Shown: positions 1 through 9,089, numbered from the stretch's first letter. The stretch is DNA of 59,623 nt from an uncultured Coriobacteriaceae bacterium (GCA_900539345.1 UQBS01000009.1:1-59623); one strand, 5' to 3'. Program-made: numbers and translations. The notes: generated by a model not told the origin, from the letters alone.

Positions 1-2390
1 TTCACATGGGCCATGCGCGCAACTACACCATCGGCGACGCCATGGCGCGCCAGGCCCGTATGCGCGGCTTCGACGTCCTGCACCCCATGGGCTTCGACGC
101 CTTCGGCCTGCCGGCTGAGAACGCTGCCATCAAGCACAACACCCAGGCTGCCAAGTGGACGTATTCCAACATGGACAACGCCCTGGCTACCATGCGCCGC
201 ATGGGCTTCTCCTACGATTACGATCGCCTCGTGCGTACCTGCGACCCCGAGTACTACCGTTGGGGCCAGTGGATGTTCGAGAAGATGTGGGAGCGCGGCC
301 TTGCCTACCGCAAGAAGAACCCGGTCAACTGGTGCCCCAAGTGCAACACCGTTCTTGCCAACGAGCAGGTGACCGACGGCAAGTGCTGGCGTTGCGGCAG
401 CGTGCCGGAAAAGCGCGACCTCGAGCAGTGGTACCTCAAGATTACCGACTATGCCCAGGAGCTGCTCGACGACCTTGACACGCTGACGGGCTGGCCTGAG
501 CGCGTCAAACAGATGCAGGCCAACTGGATCGGCCGCTCTGAGGGTGCCGAGGTTGAGTTCACGCTCTGCGATGCCGCGGGCGAGCCCACCGATGAAAAGA
601 TCACGGTCTTCACCACGCGTGCTGACACGCTTTTCGGTTGCTCCTTCTTCCTGCTCGCCCCCGAGTACAAGGGCCTTATGGACCTCGTCGCGGGCACCGA
701 GTACGAGGCTGCCGTCCGCGAGGTTGTCGAGGGTGCCGAGAAGATCACCGCAGTCGAGCGCGCCCAGGGCGAGCTCGAGAAGCACGGCGCCTTCACCGGC
801 CGCTATGTGGTGAACCCCATCAACGGCGTCAAGGTGCCCGTCTGGGTCGCCGACTACGTCATCTCCGACTATGGCACGGGCGCCGTCATGGCAGTTCCCT
901 GCGGCGACCAGCGCGACTTCGAGTTCGCCAAGAAGTACGACCTGCCTATCGTCCCCATCATCATGGGGGAGGACGACCCCCTCTACGCCCAGCTCAAGGA
1001 CGAGCGTGAGCGCGTCGTGACGGGCGTCGATTGGGAGACGGCCATGACGGCTGAGGGCTTCCTCGTGCAGTCTGGCAAGTACACCGGCATGGTGGGTGGC
1101 AAGCACTCCGAGGGCGAGGCTGCCATCGTGGCCGACCTCGAGGCCATGGGTGCGGGTCGTCGCAAGGTGAACTTCCGCCTGCGTGACTGGCTCATCTCCC
1201 GCCAGCGTTATTGGGGCAACCCCATCCCCATGGTGTACTGCGAGGACTGCGGCATCGTGCCCGTTCCCGCCGACCAGCTCCCGGTGCGTCTGCCCGAGAA
1301 CCTCGACCTTGCTGCCGGCGAGACGCTCGCCGAGTGCAAGTCGTTCTACGAGACGACCTGCCCCTGCTGCGGCAAGCCTGCCCGTCGCGAAACCGACACG
1401 ATGGACACCTTCACCTGCTCGAGCTGGTATTACCTGCGCTACATCGACCCGCACAACACGGAGCTGCCCTTCGACAAGGACCGCGCCGACCACTGGATGA
1501 GCGTCGACAACTACATCGGCGGCATCGAGCACGCCATTCTCCACCTGCTCTACTCGCGTTTCTGGACCAAGGTCTGCCGCGACCTGGGCCTATGCGACAT
1601 CGACGAGCCCTTCGTCAACCTGCTGTGCCAGGGCATGGTGAAGGACGAGAACGGCGAGACGATGAGCAAGTCCAAGGGCAATGTCGTGCCGCCCAGCTCG
1701 GTCATCGAGCCCTATGGTGCCGACACCATGCGCCTGTCCATCCTCTTCATCGCTCCTCCCGAGAAGGACTTCGACTGGGATCCCAAGGCCGTTGCGGGCT
1801 GCAACCGCTTCCTCAAGCGTTCCTGGCGCACCGTGTGCCAGCTTGCCCAGACGGCCGCCAAGGGCGATGTCGAGGGCACGCTTGCCGACGAGGCCTCCAA
1901 GACGCTCTATCGCGAGCTCAACCGCACGGTCATGAAGTGCACCGAGGACTTCGACCGCACGCAGTTCAACACCGCCATCTCGGCTGTCATGGAGATGGTG
2001 AACGCCGCTGACGACTACCTCAAGGCTGTCGGTGCCGCCGATCGCAACGAGGCCCTGTGCTTCCTGGCCGCCAGCGACATCGTGCGTTGCCTTGCTCCCA
2101 TCTGCCCCCACTGGGCCGAGGAGCTCTGGCACGAGCAGCTGCACGAGACGGGCTCGGTCTACAACGCCGCTTGGCCCGAGTACGACCCCGAGGCCGCCAA
2201 GGCCGACGTGGTCGAGGTCGCCGTCCAGGTGTGCGGCAAGGTCCGCGTGCACGTGGACGTTCCCCGCGAGATGGATGCCGACGAGCTTGGCAAGGTTGGC
2301 CTTGAGGCTGCCGCCAAGTGGGTCGAGGGCAAGACCGTGATCAAGGTCGTCGCCATTCCCGGCAAGCTCGTGAACATCGTGGCGAAGTAA
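1..2390 (+). CDS. leuS: Leucyl-tRNA synthetase, 5' end missing
   Basis: Class I aminoacyl-tRNA synthetase that charges tRNA-Leu in the cytoplasm. The window starts inside the gene: the frame is open from base 3, and the first visible codons spell HMGH, the HIGH-type ATP-binding motif, so the true start lies upstream. The KMSKS-type motif reads TMSKS at 1659-1673. The CP1 editing domain lies between roughly bases 540 and 1150, and zinc-type Cys pairs (CPKC, CWRC, CEDC, CCGK) are visible. The sequence around DTFTCSSWYYLRY is typical of LeuRS, and the C-terminal anticodon-binding region is complete up to the TAA at 2388-2390. About 795 codons are visible, so only a few dozen N-terminal residues are missing. 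Confidence 0.97.
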   Translation, partial: HMGHARNYTIGDAMARQARMRGFDVLHPMGFDAFGLPAENAAIKHNTQAAKWTYSNMDNALATMRRMGFSYDYDRLVRTCDPEYYRWGQWMFEKMWERGLAYRKKNPVNWCPKCNTVLANEQVTDGKCWRCGSVPEKRDLEQWYLKITDYAQELLDDLDTLTGWPERVKQMQANWIGRSEGAEVEFTLCDAAGEPTDEKITVFTTRADTLFGCSFFLLAPEYKGLMDLVAGTEYEAAVREVVEGAEKITAVERAQGELEKHGAFTGRYVVNPINGVKVPVWVADYVISDYGTGAVMAVPCGDQRDFEFAKKYDLPIVPIIMGEDDPLYAQLKDERERVVTGVDWETAMTAEGFLVQSGKYTGMVGGKHSEGEAAIVADLEAMGAGRRKVNFRLRDWLISRQRYWGNPIPMVYCEDCGIVPVPADQLPVRLPENLDLAAGETLAECKSFYETTCPCCGKPARRETDTMDTFTCSSWYYLRYIDPHNTELPFDKDRADHWMSVDNYIGGIEHAILHLLYSRFWTKVCRDLGLCDIDEPFVNLLCQGMVKDENGETMSKSKGNVVPPSSVIEPYGADTMRLSILFIAPPEKDFDWDPKAVAGCNRFLKRSWRTVCQLAQTAAKGDVEGTLADEASKTLYRELNRTVMKCTEDFDRTQFNTAISAVMEMVNAADDYLKAVGAADRNEALCFLAASDIVRCLAPICPHWAEELWHEQLHETGSVYNAAWPEYDPEAAKADVVEVAVQVCGKVRVHVDVPREMDADELGKVGLEAAAKWVEGKTVIKVVAIPGKLVNIVAK

Positions 2391-2407
2391 GGTTTCTTCT
2401 TCCCTGC

Positions 2408-2551
2408 GAGGGGTTCTGTTTAGCTGGTGCTCAAACAGTCCTCGTACCAAAATCCTTCAAAGCCCGCCCGGCATGTGCGTGCAAGCACGCACCGCCGGGC
2501 GGGCTTTTCGTATTTCACTGCGGAACTGCGCCCAGCTAAACAGAACCCCTC
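2408..2551. repeat. 20-bp perfect inverted repeat enclosing a terminator hairpin
   Basis: Bases 2408-2427 are the exact reverse complement of 2532-2551 (20 of 20), separated by 104 bp. A second, separate strong hairpin (2461-2505) sits between the arms. No clear target-site duplication flanks the arms. It could be a small non-coding mobile element (MITE-like), a long RNA stem presenting the terminator, or the scar of an inverted duplication. The 364-bp gap 2391-2754 holds no convincing gene. It contains this repeat, a further imperfect palindrome (2555-2580, CACGCG/CGCGTG arms) and the rimP promoter and leader. Confidence 0.75.
2461..2508 (+). terminator. Two-tier intrinsic terminator after leuS
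   Basis: A 12-bp GC-rich stem (2461-2472 with 2494-2505) is topped by a second perfect 8-bp stem (2475-2482 with 2485-2492) and followed by TTTT. It lies about 70 bp after the leuS stop and should end the leuS transcript. Confidence 0.8.
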
Positions 2552-2632
2552 TGGCACGCGGCCCCTATGGGGTTCGCGTGAAACACTTCTCATAGAGGTT
2601 TTGCGCACTTGTGGGTGGGTGTGGGGCGGGGC

Positions 2633-2661
2633 TTGCATAAAGCTGTGGTTTTGGGTATATT
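2633..2661 (+). promoter_or_regulatory. Putative promoter of the rimP-nusA-infB operon
   Basis: A sigma-70-type pair, TTGCAT (2633-2638) and TATATT (2656-2661), is separated by exactly 17 bp. The predicted transcript starts near 2668, only about 25 nt before a leader terminator hairpin and about 85 nt before the rimP start. Called by eye. Confidence 0.6.
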
Positions 2662-2692
2662 GCAGGTGTACTTAATCTGCTTACCTATGTTG

Positions 2693-2724
2693 AGGAAGCG
2701 GGCCCTTGGCCCGCTTCCTTTTTT
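2693..2724 (+). terminator. Leader terminator (possible attenuator) before rimP
   Basis: A perfect 12-bp stem (2693-2704 with 2708-2719) with a 3-nt loop is followed by six T. It lies between the predicted promoter and rimP, so transcription of the nusA operon must pass it. In Bacillus subtilis the equivalent operon is known to be autoregulated by NusA at a leader terminator; that role here is inference. Confidence 0.75.
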
Positions 2725-2754
2725 ATGCCCCCGCTGGGGGGAGGGAGGAGCGAC

Positions 2755-3330
2755 ATGGCTGCCGTAAAAGCCGATGAGCTGGTCCTTGAGGCCCTGGAGG
2801 CCCATGCTGCCGAGCGTGGCCTCGACATCGTAGACGTCGAGGTGGCAGGCCCTGCCTCCCACCCCACGCTGCGCGTGCGCATCGACAACCTTGAGGGTGA
2901 CACCATCGACATGGACACCGTGTGCGCCCAGACCGCATGGGTGTCCGAGGTCGTCGAGGGGCTCGACCCCTTCGCGGGCGCCTATGAGCTCGAGGTTTCT
3001 TCCCCCGGTGTCGATCGTCCCCTGCGCAAGGAGGCCGATTTCACCCGCTTTGCCGGTGAGACGGTCGTGTTCGACGCTCGCAGCGCCGTCGATGGCCGCA
3101 AGTCGTGGACCGGCGTGCTCAAGGGCTTCGCTGAGGGCAACGTCCTCGTCGAGGTCGATGGCCAGGAATGCGCCCTCGCGCTTGGCAACATGAAGCGCTG
3201 CCACATCAAGCCTGACTTCGACGCCATCATGGCCGCTGCTAAGAAGGCCGCCAAGCAGGCCAAGGCCGCTGCGGCCCAGGCCGGTGACGTCGAGATCGAA
3301 GACGTCTCCGACGAGGACGACGCTGAGTAG
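2755..3330 (+). CDS. rimP: Ribosome maturation factor RimP
   Basis: A 191-residue cytoplasmic factor for 30S subunit maturation. The N-terminal alpha/beta domain (about residues 10-80, with LDIVDVEV and LRVRIDN) and the YELEVSSPGVDRPL stretch that leads into the SH3-like C-terminal domain are typical of the family. The C-terminus is Ala/Lys-rich and ends in an acidic tail. ATG 2755 is chosen over the in-frame ATG at 2725 because a strong GGAGGGAGGAG ribosome binding site sits just before it, and the upstream codons overlap the leader hairpin. First gene of the nusA-infB operon, its usual position. Confidence 0.95.
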   Translation: MAAVKADELVLEALEAHAAERGLDIVDVEVAGPASHPTLRVRIDNLEGDTIDMDTVCAQTAWVSEVVEGLDPFAGAYELEVSSPGVDRPLRKEADFTRFAGETVVFDARSAVDGRKSWTGVLKGFAEGNVLVEVDGQECALALGNMKRCHIKPDFDAIMAAAKKAAKQAKAAAAQAGDVEIEDVSDEDDAE

Positions 3331-3392
3331 CCCCACCCACTCTCTTATACAATCGGAACGAACAAGCATCTTTGTTTGAAAGGAAACGCCTC

Positions 3393-4631
3393 ATGGCCTC
3401 GGAAATGATGGAAGCCCTCATCGCGCTTGCCCAGGAGAAGCACATCGATGAGCTGTACCTGCTCGACCGTCTTGAGCAGTCCCTCGCCAAGAGCTACGCC
3501 GACCTTCTGCACCTCGACTGGGGCGCAAAGGTCACCATCGACCGCCAGACCGGCAAGGTTTGGGTCTACCGCCTCGAGCCCGTCGACGACTCCATGGACG
3601 AAGAGGGCAACTACCAGGAGTGGGAGGAGATCGACGTCACTCCCGCCGACACGAGCCGCACTGCTGCCCAGCATGCCAAGGCCGAGATCAACTCCATCGT
3701 GCGCATGGCTGCCCGTGAGGCCATCTACGAGGAGTTCTCCAAGCGCGTCGGCGAGCTCATCACCGGCACTGTGCTCCAGGTGACCAACGACTTCACCATC
3801 CTCAAGATTCGCGAGGGCGTCGAGGCCGAGCTTCCCCACTTCGACCGCCGTCGTTTCCCCGACGAGATGAACGAGCGCCCCAATGGCGAGTACTACCAGC
3901 ACAACCAGCGCGTCCGTGCCGTCATCGTCGGTGTGCGCGACCCCAAGGCCGTCCAGAACGGCACCGCCTCCCGCGGTGAGCACAACCGTCCTGCCATCAT
4001 CGTCTCCCGTACCCACCCCGACCTCATCCGTCGTCTCTTCGAGCTTGAGGTTCCTGAGGTCTACGACGGAATCGTCGAGGTCAAGGCCGTTTCCCGCGAG
4101 CCTGGCACCCGCTCCAAGGTCGCCGTTGCCTCTCTCGAGCAGCACCTCGACCCCGTGGGCGCCTGCGTCGGCCCCAAGGGCACCCGTGTGCGCACCGTCG
4201 TCTCCGAGCTTCGTGGCGAGCGCATCGACGTCGTTCTGTGGGACAAGGACCCGGCGAAGTACGTCGCCAACGCCCTGTCGCCCGCAAAGGTGACCCGTGT
4301 GCTGGCCGACACCGAGAACCAGTACGCCACGGTCATCGTTCCCGATGACCAGCTCTCTCTGGCCATCGGCAAGGAGGGCCAGAACGCCCGCCTTGCTGCC
4401 CGCCTCACCGGCTGGCACATCGACATCAAGAATGAGTCGCTTGCCGCCAACCTCATGGGCAACCTGCACTCCCTCATGGACAACGACGTTGACCTGTCCG
4501 ACGAGGGCCGCTGCTCCTATGTCGACGAGCAGGGCAACCGTTGCCGCAACCAGGCTCGCCCCGGCACTCACTTCTGCTCGGTGCACCAGGCGTCTGCCGG
4601 CGTCGCTGACGATTTCGACTCGCTCATCTAG
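3393..4631 (+). CDS. nusA: Transcription termination/antitermination factor NusA with a C-terminal zinc-knuckle tail
   Basis: RNA-polymerase-associated elongation, pausing and termination factor, 412 residues. In order: N-terminal RNAP-binding domain (1-130), S1 domain (about 135-205; EELITGTVLQV-like start), and KH1/KH2 (about 225-345; ACVGPKGTRVR and LAIGKEGQNARLAARLTG). The start is taken as ATG 3393 with AAAGGA upstream; an in-frame TTG at 3372 would add seven residues. Unusually, the last about 45 residues carry Cys-X9-Cys-X10-Cys-X2-His (4512-4586), a zinc-knuckle pattern not part of the standard NusA core. Acidic AR repeats such as those of E. coli NusA are absent. Confidence 0.96.
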   Translation: MASEMMEALIALAQEKHIDELYLLDRLEQSLAKSYADLLHLDWGAKVTIDRQTGKVWVYRLEPVDDSMDEEGNYQEWEEIDVTPADTSRTAAQHAKAEINSIVRMAAREAIYEEFSKRVGELITGTVLQVTNDFTILKIREGVEAELPHFDRRRFPDEMNERPNGEYYQHNQRVRAVIVGVRDPKAVQNGTASRGEHNRPAIIVSRTHPDLIRRLFELEVPEVYDGIVEVKAVSREPGTRSKVAVASLEQHLDPVGACVGPKGTRVRTVVSELRGERIDVVLWDKDPAKYVANALSPAKVTRVLADTENQYATVIVPDDQLSLAIGKEGQNARLAARLTGWHIDIKNESLAANLMGNLHSLMDNDVDLSDEGRCSYVDEQGNRCRNQARPGTHFCSVHQASAGVADDFDSLI

Positions 4632-4652
4632 TCCCATAAAGGGGGAGATTGC

Positions 4653-4934
4653 ATGGCCGAGGCCAAGATACGCACATGTATTGCCTGTGGGCGTACCTCA
4701 AACAAGTCAGACCTGGTACGATTCGTAAGGCAAGCCGACGGCCGTGTTGCACTCGACCCCACGGGAAAGATGGCTGGGCGAGGCGCGTACGTTTGCGCGA
4801 CGCCTGAGTGCCTCGACGCCGCCCGGAAGCGCAAGGGGCTTGACAGGGCGCTTCGAGTAAAGCTTGACGCCGACACGTACGCTCGTCTGAGCGATGAATT
4901 CAAAACGCTGTGCCTTGGGCACATCGAGCAGTAG
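4653..4934 (+). CDS. rnpM: YlxR/RnpM family RNA-binding protein (DUF448)
   Basis: A small basic protein of 93 residues with the family hallmarks RTCIACG near the N-terminus and GRGAYVC in the middle. It lies between nusA and infB as in most Gram-positive bacteria. Family members bind RNA, and in Bacillus subtilis the protein interacts with RNase P. A GGGGGAG ribosome binding site precedes ATG 4653. The 21-bp gap to nusA and 15-bp gap to infB show co-transcription. Confidence 0.9.
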   Translation: MAEAKIRTCIACGRTSNKSDLVRFVRQADGRVALDPTGKMAGRGAYVCATPECLDAARKRKGLDRALRVKLDADTYARLSDEFKTLCLGHIEQ

Positions 4935-4949
4935 GGACAGGAGACACAC

Positions 4950-7586
4950 ATGGCCAAGATTCGAGTTCATGAGCTTGCCAAGGAATACGGCATGACCGGC
5001 AAGGAGATGCTGCAGCATCTCGCCGATATGAAGATTCCCGCCAAGAGCGCCTCGGCCTCTCTGGAGGATGCTTACATTTCCATCATTCGCCGCAACCTCG
5101 CTCCCATCATGGAGCAGCGTGCTGCGCAGATCGAGGCTGAGAAGCAGGCCGCAGAGCAGGCTGAGAAGCAGGCTGCCGAGGAGGCCGCTCGCGAGGCTGA
5201 GGAGCAGCGTCTTGCCGCCGAGGCCCGTCGCGAGGAGGAGCGCCGCATCGAGGCTGCCCGCCGCGCCGAGGAAGAGAAGCGCCGCGCCGACGAGGAGGCC
5301 GCCCGCAAGGCCGAGGAGGAGAAGCGTCGTGCCGAGGAGGAGCGCAAGCGCCCCCGCGACACCGCCCCCAAGTCCGCCCCCTCGTTCTCGAGCCTTCTGG
5401 CTCAGATTGCCCAACAGGAGCGCGTGCTTGCCGATGCCAACAAGCAGAAGGAGGAGGCTGCCGCCGCCGAGAAGGCCGAGCAGCCCAAGCAGCAGCGCTC
5501 CAATGGCCGAAACGCCGGTGGCGAGAACCGCGGCAAGCAGGGCGGCAAGCCTGCCCGTGGCGAGGCCAACAAGCAGCAGGCAGGCGAGGGTTCCTCCACG
5601 AAGGCCCGCCTGAAGAAGGACGCTCAGGCTGCAGCTCAGCCCGAGGAGCGTGTCCCCCGCAGCGCCGAGGAGTACAGCCGCGACCGCGTTCTGGCCGAGG
5701 CTCGTGCTGCCGTGCAGGAGGCCAGCCGTGAGACCGGTCGCCGCAAGAAGCGCAAGGAGCGCCGTGAGCTTGCCGCTGAGGAGGCCAGGCACCAGGAGGC
5801 CGTTGCCGACGCAATCGCCAACGACCAGAACCCCGCCGACCTCGACGTCGTGAAGATTCGCGAGGGCATCACCGTCTCCGAGTTCGCAGACGCCCTCGAG
5901 GTTCCGGCAAACGACATCATCAAGCGCCTCTTCCTGCTTGGTTCCCCGCTTACCCTCACGCAGTCCATGTCCAACGACCTCATCGAGCTCATCTCCGACG
6001 ATATGGGCCGCCGCGTGAAGATCATGAACGAGGAGGAGGAGAACTCTTTCACCTTCTACGACGACCCGAAGGACCTCGAGCCCCGCGCACCTGTCGTCAC
6101 GGTCATGGGCCACGTCGACCACGGCAAGACCTCGCTGCTTGACGCCATCCGTCACACCGCCGTTACCTCCGGCGAGGCCGGCGGCATTACGCAGCACATC
6201 GGCGCCTCTGAGGCCGTCATCAACGGCCGCAAGATCACCTTTGTCGACACCCCCGGCCACGAGGCGTTTACCGCCATGCGTGCCCGTGGTGCAAAGGTGA
6301 CCGACATCGTCATCCTCGTGGTTGCCGCCGACGACGGCGTCATGCCGCAGACCATCGAGGCCATCAACCACGCCAACGCCGCTGGCGCGCCCATCGTGGT
6401 TGCTGTCAACAAGATCGATAAGCCTTCCGCCAACCCCGACCGCGTGCGCCAGGAGCTCGTTGAGCACGGTGTCATCCCCGAGGAGTGGGGCGGACAGCAC
6501 ATGTTCGTCAACATCTCTGCCAAGAAGGGCATCGGCATCGACGAGCTGCTCGAGGCCGTCCTGCTGCAGGCCGACTACATGGAGCTCAAGGCCAACAAGA
6601 AGACCTTCGCCTCCGGCTACGTCCTCGAGGCCAAGCTCGACCGCGGCCGCGGCCCCGTTGCATCCGTGCTCGTGAAGCGCGGCACCCTGCATGTGGGCGA
6701 CACTGTCGTCGCAGGCCTTGCCTACGGTCGCGTGCGTGCCATGCTCGGCCAGAACGGCAAGCGCGTCTCCTCCGTGTGCCCCTCTGAGGCCGCCGAGATT
6801 CAGGGTCTGAACTCCGTGCCGGATGCCGGCGACGAGTTCCGCGTGTTCAAGGACGAGCGCGAGGCTCGTGCCCTGGCCGACCAGCGCGCACTCAAGCGCC
6901 GTCAGGCCGAGCAGGAGCGCCGCACGCACGTCACGCTCGAGAACCTCTTCGAGACCATGGACCAGGCCGACTTCAAGCAGCTCAACCTGGTTGTCAAGGC
7001 CGACGTTCAGGGTTCCATCGAGGCTCTGGCAGACGCCCTGTCCAAGATTGACCAGTCTGAGGTCAAGATTGAGATCATCCACTCCGCAGTGGGTGCCATC
7101 TCCGAGACCGACGTCACCCTGGCCGCTGCCTCCAACGCCATTATCATCGGCTTCGGTGTGCGTCCCGACGCCAAGGCTCGTGACGCCGCGGAGCGCGAGG
7201 GCGTTCAGATCAAGACGTACCGCGTCATCTATCAGGCTCTCGACGACATCAACGCCGCTCGCGTCGGCATGCTTGCCCCCGAGTTCGAGGACCGCGACAC
7301 CGGTAGCGCCGAGGTCCGCGAGACTTTCAAGGTTCCCCGCGTGGGCACCATCGCTGGCTGCATGGTTCTCAACGGCGAGATCAGCCGCGACGACAACGTC
7401 CGCGTCGTGCGCGACGGCGTCGTGGTGTACGAGGGCAAGATCGGCTCCCTGCGCCGCTTCAAGGACGACGTCAAGACCGTCAAGAGCGGCTACGAGTGCG
7501 GTATCGGCGTCGAAGGCTTCCAGGATATCCATCTTGGCGACATCATCGAGGGGTATAAGACCGTCGAGATCGCGCGAAAGGAGTAA
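4950..7586 (+). CDS. infB: Translation initiation factor IF-2
   Basis: GTPase that places initiator tRNA on the 30S subunit, 878 residues. An N-terminal IF2_N domain (IRVHELAKEYGM) is followed by a long Ala/Glu/Arg-rich charged linker (about 50-280), a second IF2_N-like region (about 300-350), and the G domain. G-domain motifs are GHVDHGKTS (about residue 388), DTPGHEAF and NKID; domains II to IV follow. The length is usual for high-GC actinobacteria, whose linker is expanded. A GACAGGAG ribosome binding site precedes ATG 4950. The stop is 3 bp before rbfA. Confidence 0.98.
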   Translation: MAKIRVHELAKEYGMTGKEMLQHLADMKIPAKSASASLEDAYISIIRRNLAPIMEQRAAQIEAEKQAAEQAEKQAAEEAAREAEEQRLAAEARREEERRIEAARRAEEEKRRADEEAARKAEEEKRRAEEERKRPRDTAPKSAPSFSSLLAQIAQQERVLADANKQKEEAAAAEKAEQPKQQRSNGRNAGGENRGKQGGKPARGEANKQQAGEGSSTKARLKKDAQAAAQPEERVPRSAEEYSRDRVLAEARAAVQEASRETGRRKKRKERRELAAEEARHQEAVADAIANDQNPADLDVVKIREGITVSEFADALEVPANDIIKRLFLLGSPLTLTQSMSNDLIELISDDMGRRVKIMNEEEENSFTFYDDPKDLEPRAPVVTVMGHVDHGKTSLLDAIRHTAVTSGEAGGITQHIGASEAVINGRKITFVDTPGHEAFTAMRARGAKVTDIVILVVAADDGVMPQTIEAINHANAAGAPIVVAVNKIDKPSANPDRVRQELVEHGVIPEEWGGQHMFVNISAKKGIGIDELLEAVLLQADYMELKANKKTFASGYVLEAKLDRGRGPVASVLVKRGTLHVGDTVVAGLAYGRVRAMLGQNGKRVSSVCPSEAAEIQGLNSVPDAGDEFRVFKDEREARALADQRALKRRQAEQERRTHVTLENLFETMDQADFKQLNLVVKADVQGSIEALADALSKIDQSEVKIEIIHSAVGAISETDVTLAAASNAIIIGFGVRPDAKARDAAEREGVQIKTYRVIYQALDDINAARVGMLAPEFEDRDTGSAEVRETFKVPRVGTIAGCMVLNGEISRDDNVRVVRDGVVVYEGKIGSLRRFKDDVKTVKSGYECGIGVEGFQDIHLGDIIEGYKTVEIARKE

Positions 7587-7589
7587 GAC

Positions 7590-8033
7590 ATGAAGCAAAA
7601 CTCCGCAACTCGCCGCCTTGCCGAAGAGGCAAGGGAAAAGATCGCGACCATCCTCATGATGGAGATTTCCGACCCGCGCCTTGACCTCGTGACCGTTACG
7701 GGGTGCGAGGTATCCGTCGACCGCTCGGTGTGCAAGGTCTGGGTCAGCGCCGATCCCGACTCCTACGACGAGGTGCTCGAGGGCCTGCAGTCCGCAAAGG
7801 GCCGCATCCGTTCTCTTCTTGGTCGTACGCTGACCTGGAGGGTGACTCCTGAGCTCATCTTCCAGATCGACCGCTCCACTGATGAGGCCCAGCGTATTGC
7901 AGAGGCGCTCAAGAACGTGCCGCCGACCATGTCCATCCCGAAGGACGAGTTTGGCTACCCCCTTCCGCAGGAAGAGGAGGGTTCTGATGCCGACGAGTCC
8001 GATGAGGACGAAGCAGGCGACGAGAACCTGTAA
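7590..8033 (+). CDS. rbfA: 30S ribosome-binding factor RbfA
   Basis: Cold-shock-linked factor for late 16S rRNA processing and 30S maturation, 147 residues. It has the single KH-type fold signature (LAEEAREKIATILMMEISDPRL at the start, then VSVDRSVCKVWVS and the LTWRVTPELIFQID strand). The C-terminal about 25 residues are an acidic tail. It starts 3 bp after infB with an AAAGGAG site overlapping the end of infB, so translation is probably coupled. Confidence 0.95.
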   Translation: MKQNSATRRLAEEAREKIATILMMEISDPRLDLVTVTGCEVSVDRSVCKVWVSADPDSYDEVLEGLQSAKGRIRSLLGRTLTWRVTPELIFQIDRSTDEAQRIAEALKNVPPTMSIPKDEFGYPLPQEEEGSDADESDEDEAGDENL

Positions 8034-8072
8034 CAGCACTTTGATGTAACCCAACACGAGGGGGCCCTTTCG

Positions 8073-9089
8073 ATGAGATTTGACGATGCGTCCGAGATGT
8101 TCGAACGCGCCCGGCAGATGATCGAGGGGGCCTCCTCGATTGCTGTATCGGGTCATACCGACCCCGATGGTGACGCCTTGGGCAGCGCCCTTGCCATGAC
8201 CCTGCTTATCGAGCAAATTTTGCCTGGCAAGACGGTCACGCCGCTTTTGGCAAACGACCGTCCGGTGCCTGCCAACCTTGCTTTCTTGCCCGCGGCCGAG
8301 CGTCTCTGCCCCGCGCAGGGCTTTGCGTGCTCCCCGGACCTCTTCATAAGCGTCGATACGCCCACCCGCGCCCGCCTGGCCGATTCGGGTCGGGTCCTGG
8401 CGCGCGCGGGCGCATGCGTGAGTTTTGACCACCATCCTGCGGTGGAGGACTCTTTTGACTGCGCATACACGAACCCCTCGGCTGCATCCTGCGCCGACGT
8501 GGTTCTCGATTTTGCGGACTTCTTGGGAGCCAAGCTTTCCTGTGACATCGCAACGTGCCTGCTTGCGGGCATCATCACCGACACGGGGCGCTTCCAGTAT
8601 CAAAACACCGACCCCCATGCGCTTGAAAGCGCCTCGCGTCTCGTGCAAGTGGGGGCCAATCCTTCGGACATCTGCCTGCATGTCTATCAGAGCAAGACGA
8701 TGGCGCAGCTCAAGCTTCAGCAAGTCACGCTCGATCGGCTGGCCTTGGCATGCAACGATGAATTGGCATACAGCTACGTGCTCCAGTCTGATTTTGCTCT
8801 CTTCGGTGCATCTGCCGCTGACTGCGACGAGCTGGTCGACAACGTTCGCTCGCTGGGAGGCATCAAGGGCGTGCTGTTCTTGCGCGAACTGCCCGAAGGC
8901 GGGTTCCGCGGCAACCTGCGCTCCAAAGACGCATCTCGCGACGTGAGCCTCATCGCTCACAGGCTTGGAGGCGGCGGCCACAAGATGGCCTCGGGCTTTT
9001 CGATTGCCGGCACGGCGCAAGAGGCCGTGGCGCGTGTTTGCGAGATATATGCCGACCTGTATCTCGATGCCGAAGGTGGTGCCCAATGA
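8073..9089 (+). CDS. nrnA: DHH/DHHA1 phosphoesterase, NrnA-type nano-RNase / pAp phosphatase
   Basis: A 338-residue cytoplasmic phosphoesterase of the DHH superfamily. Motifs: HTDPDGDA (about residues 27-34), SVDTPTRAR, FDHHPA (the DHH motif) and ITDTGRFQY, followed by a C-terminal DHHA1 domain with GGGGHKMASGF. Characterised NrnA enzymes degrade 2-5-mer RNAs and hydrolyse pAp. Its place between rbfA and truB is standard in Gram-positives. ATG 8073 follows a GAGGGGGCCC stretch that is only a fair ribosome binding site. Confidence 0.92.
   Translation: MRFDDASEMFERARQMIEGASSIAVSGHTDPDGDALGSALAMTLLIEQILPGKTVTPLLANDRPVPANLAFLPAAERLCPAQGFACSPDLFISVDTPTRARLADSGRVLARAGACVSFDHHPAVEDSFDCAYTNPSAASCADVVLDFADFLGAKLSCDIATCLLAGIITDTGRFQYQNTDPHALESASRLVQVGANPSDICLHVYQSKTMAQLKLQQVTLDRLALACNDELAYSYVLQSDFALFGASAADCDELVDNVRSLGGIKGVLFLRELPEGGFRGNLRSKDASRDVSLIAHRLGGGGHKMASGFSIAGTAQEAVARVCEIYADLYLDAEGGAQ

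Noticed and set aside
2427..2675. Small open frames in the gap after leuS
   Set aside because: They run through terminator hairpins and the rimP promoter, lack ribosome binding sites and have no conserved features.
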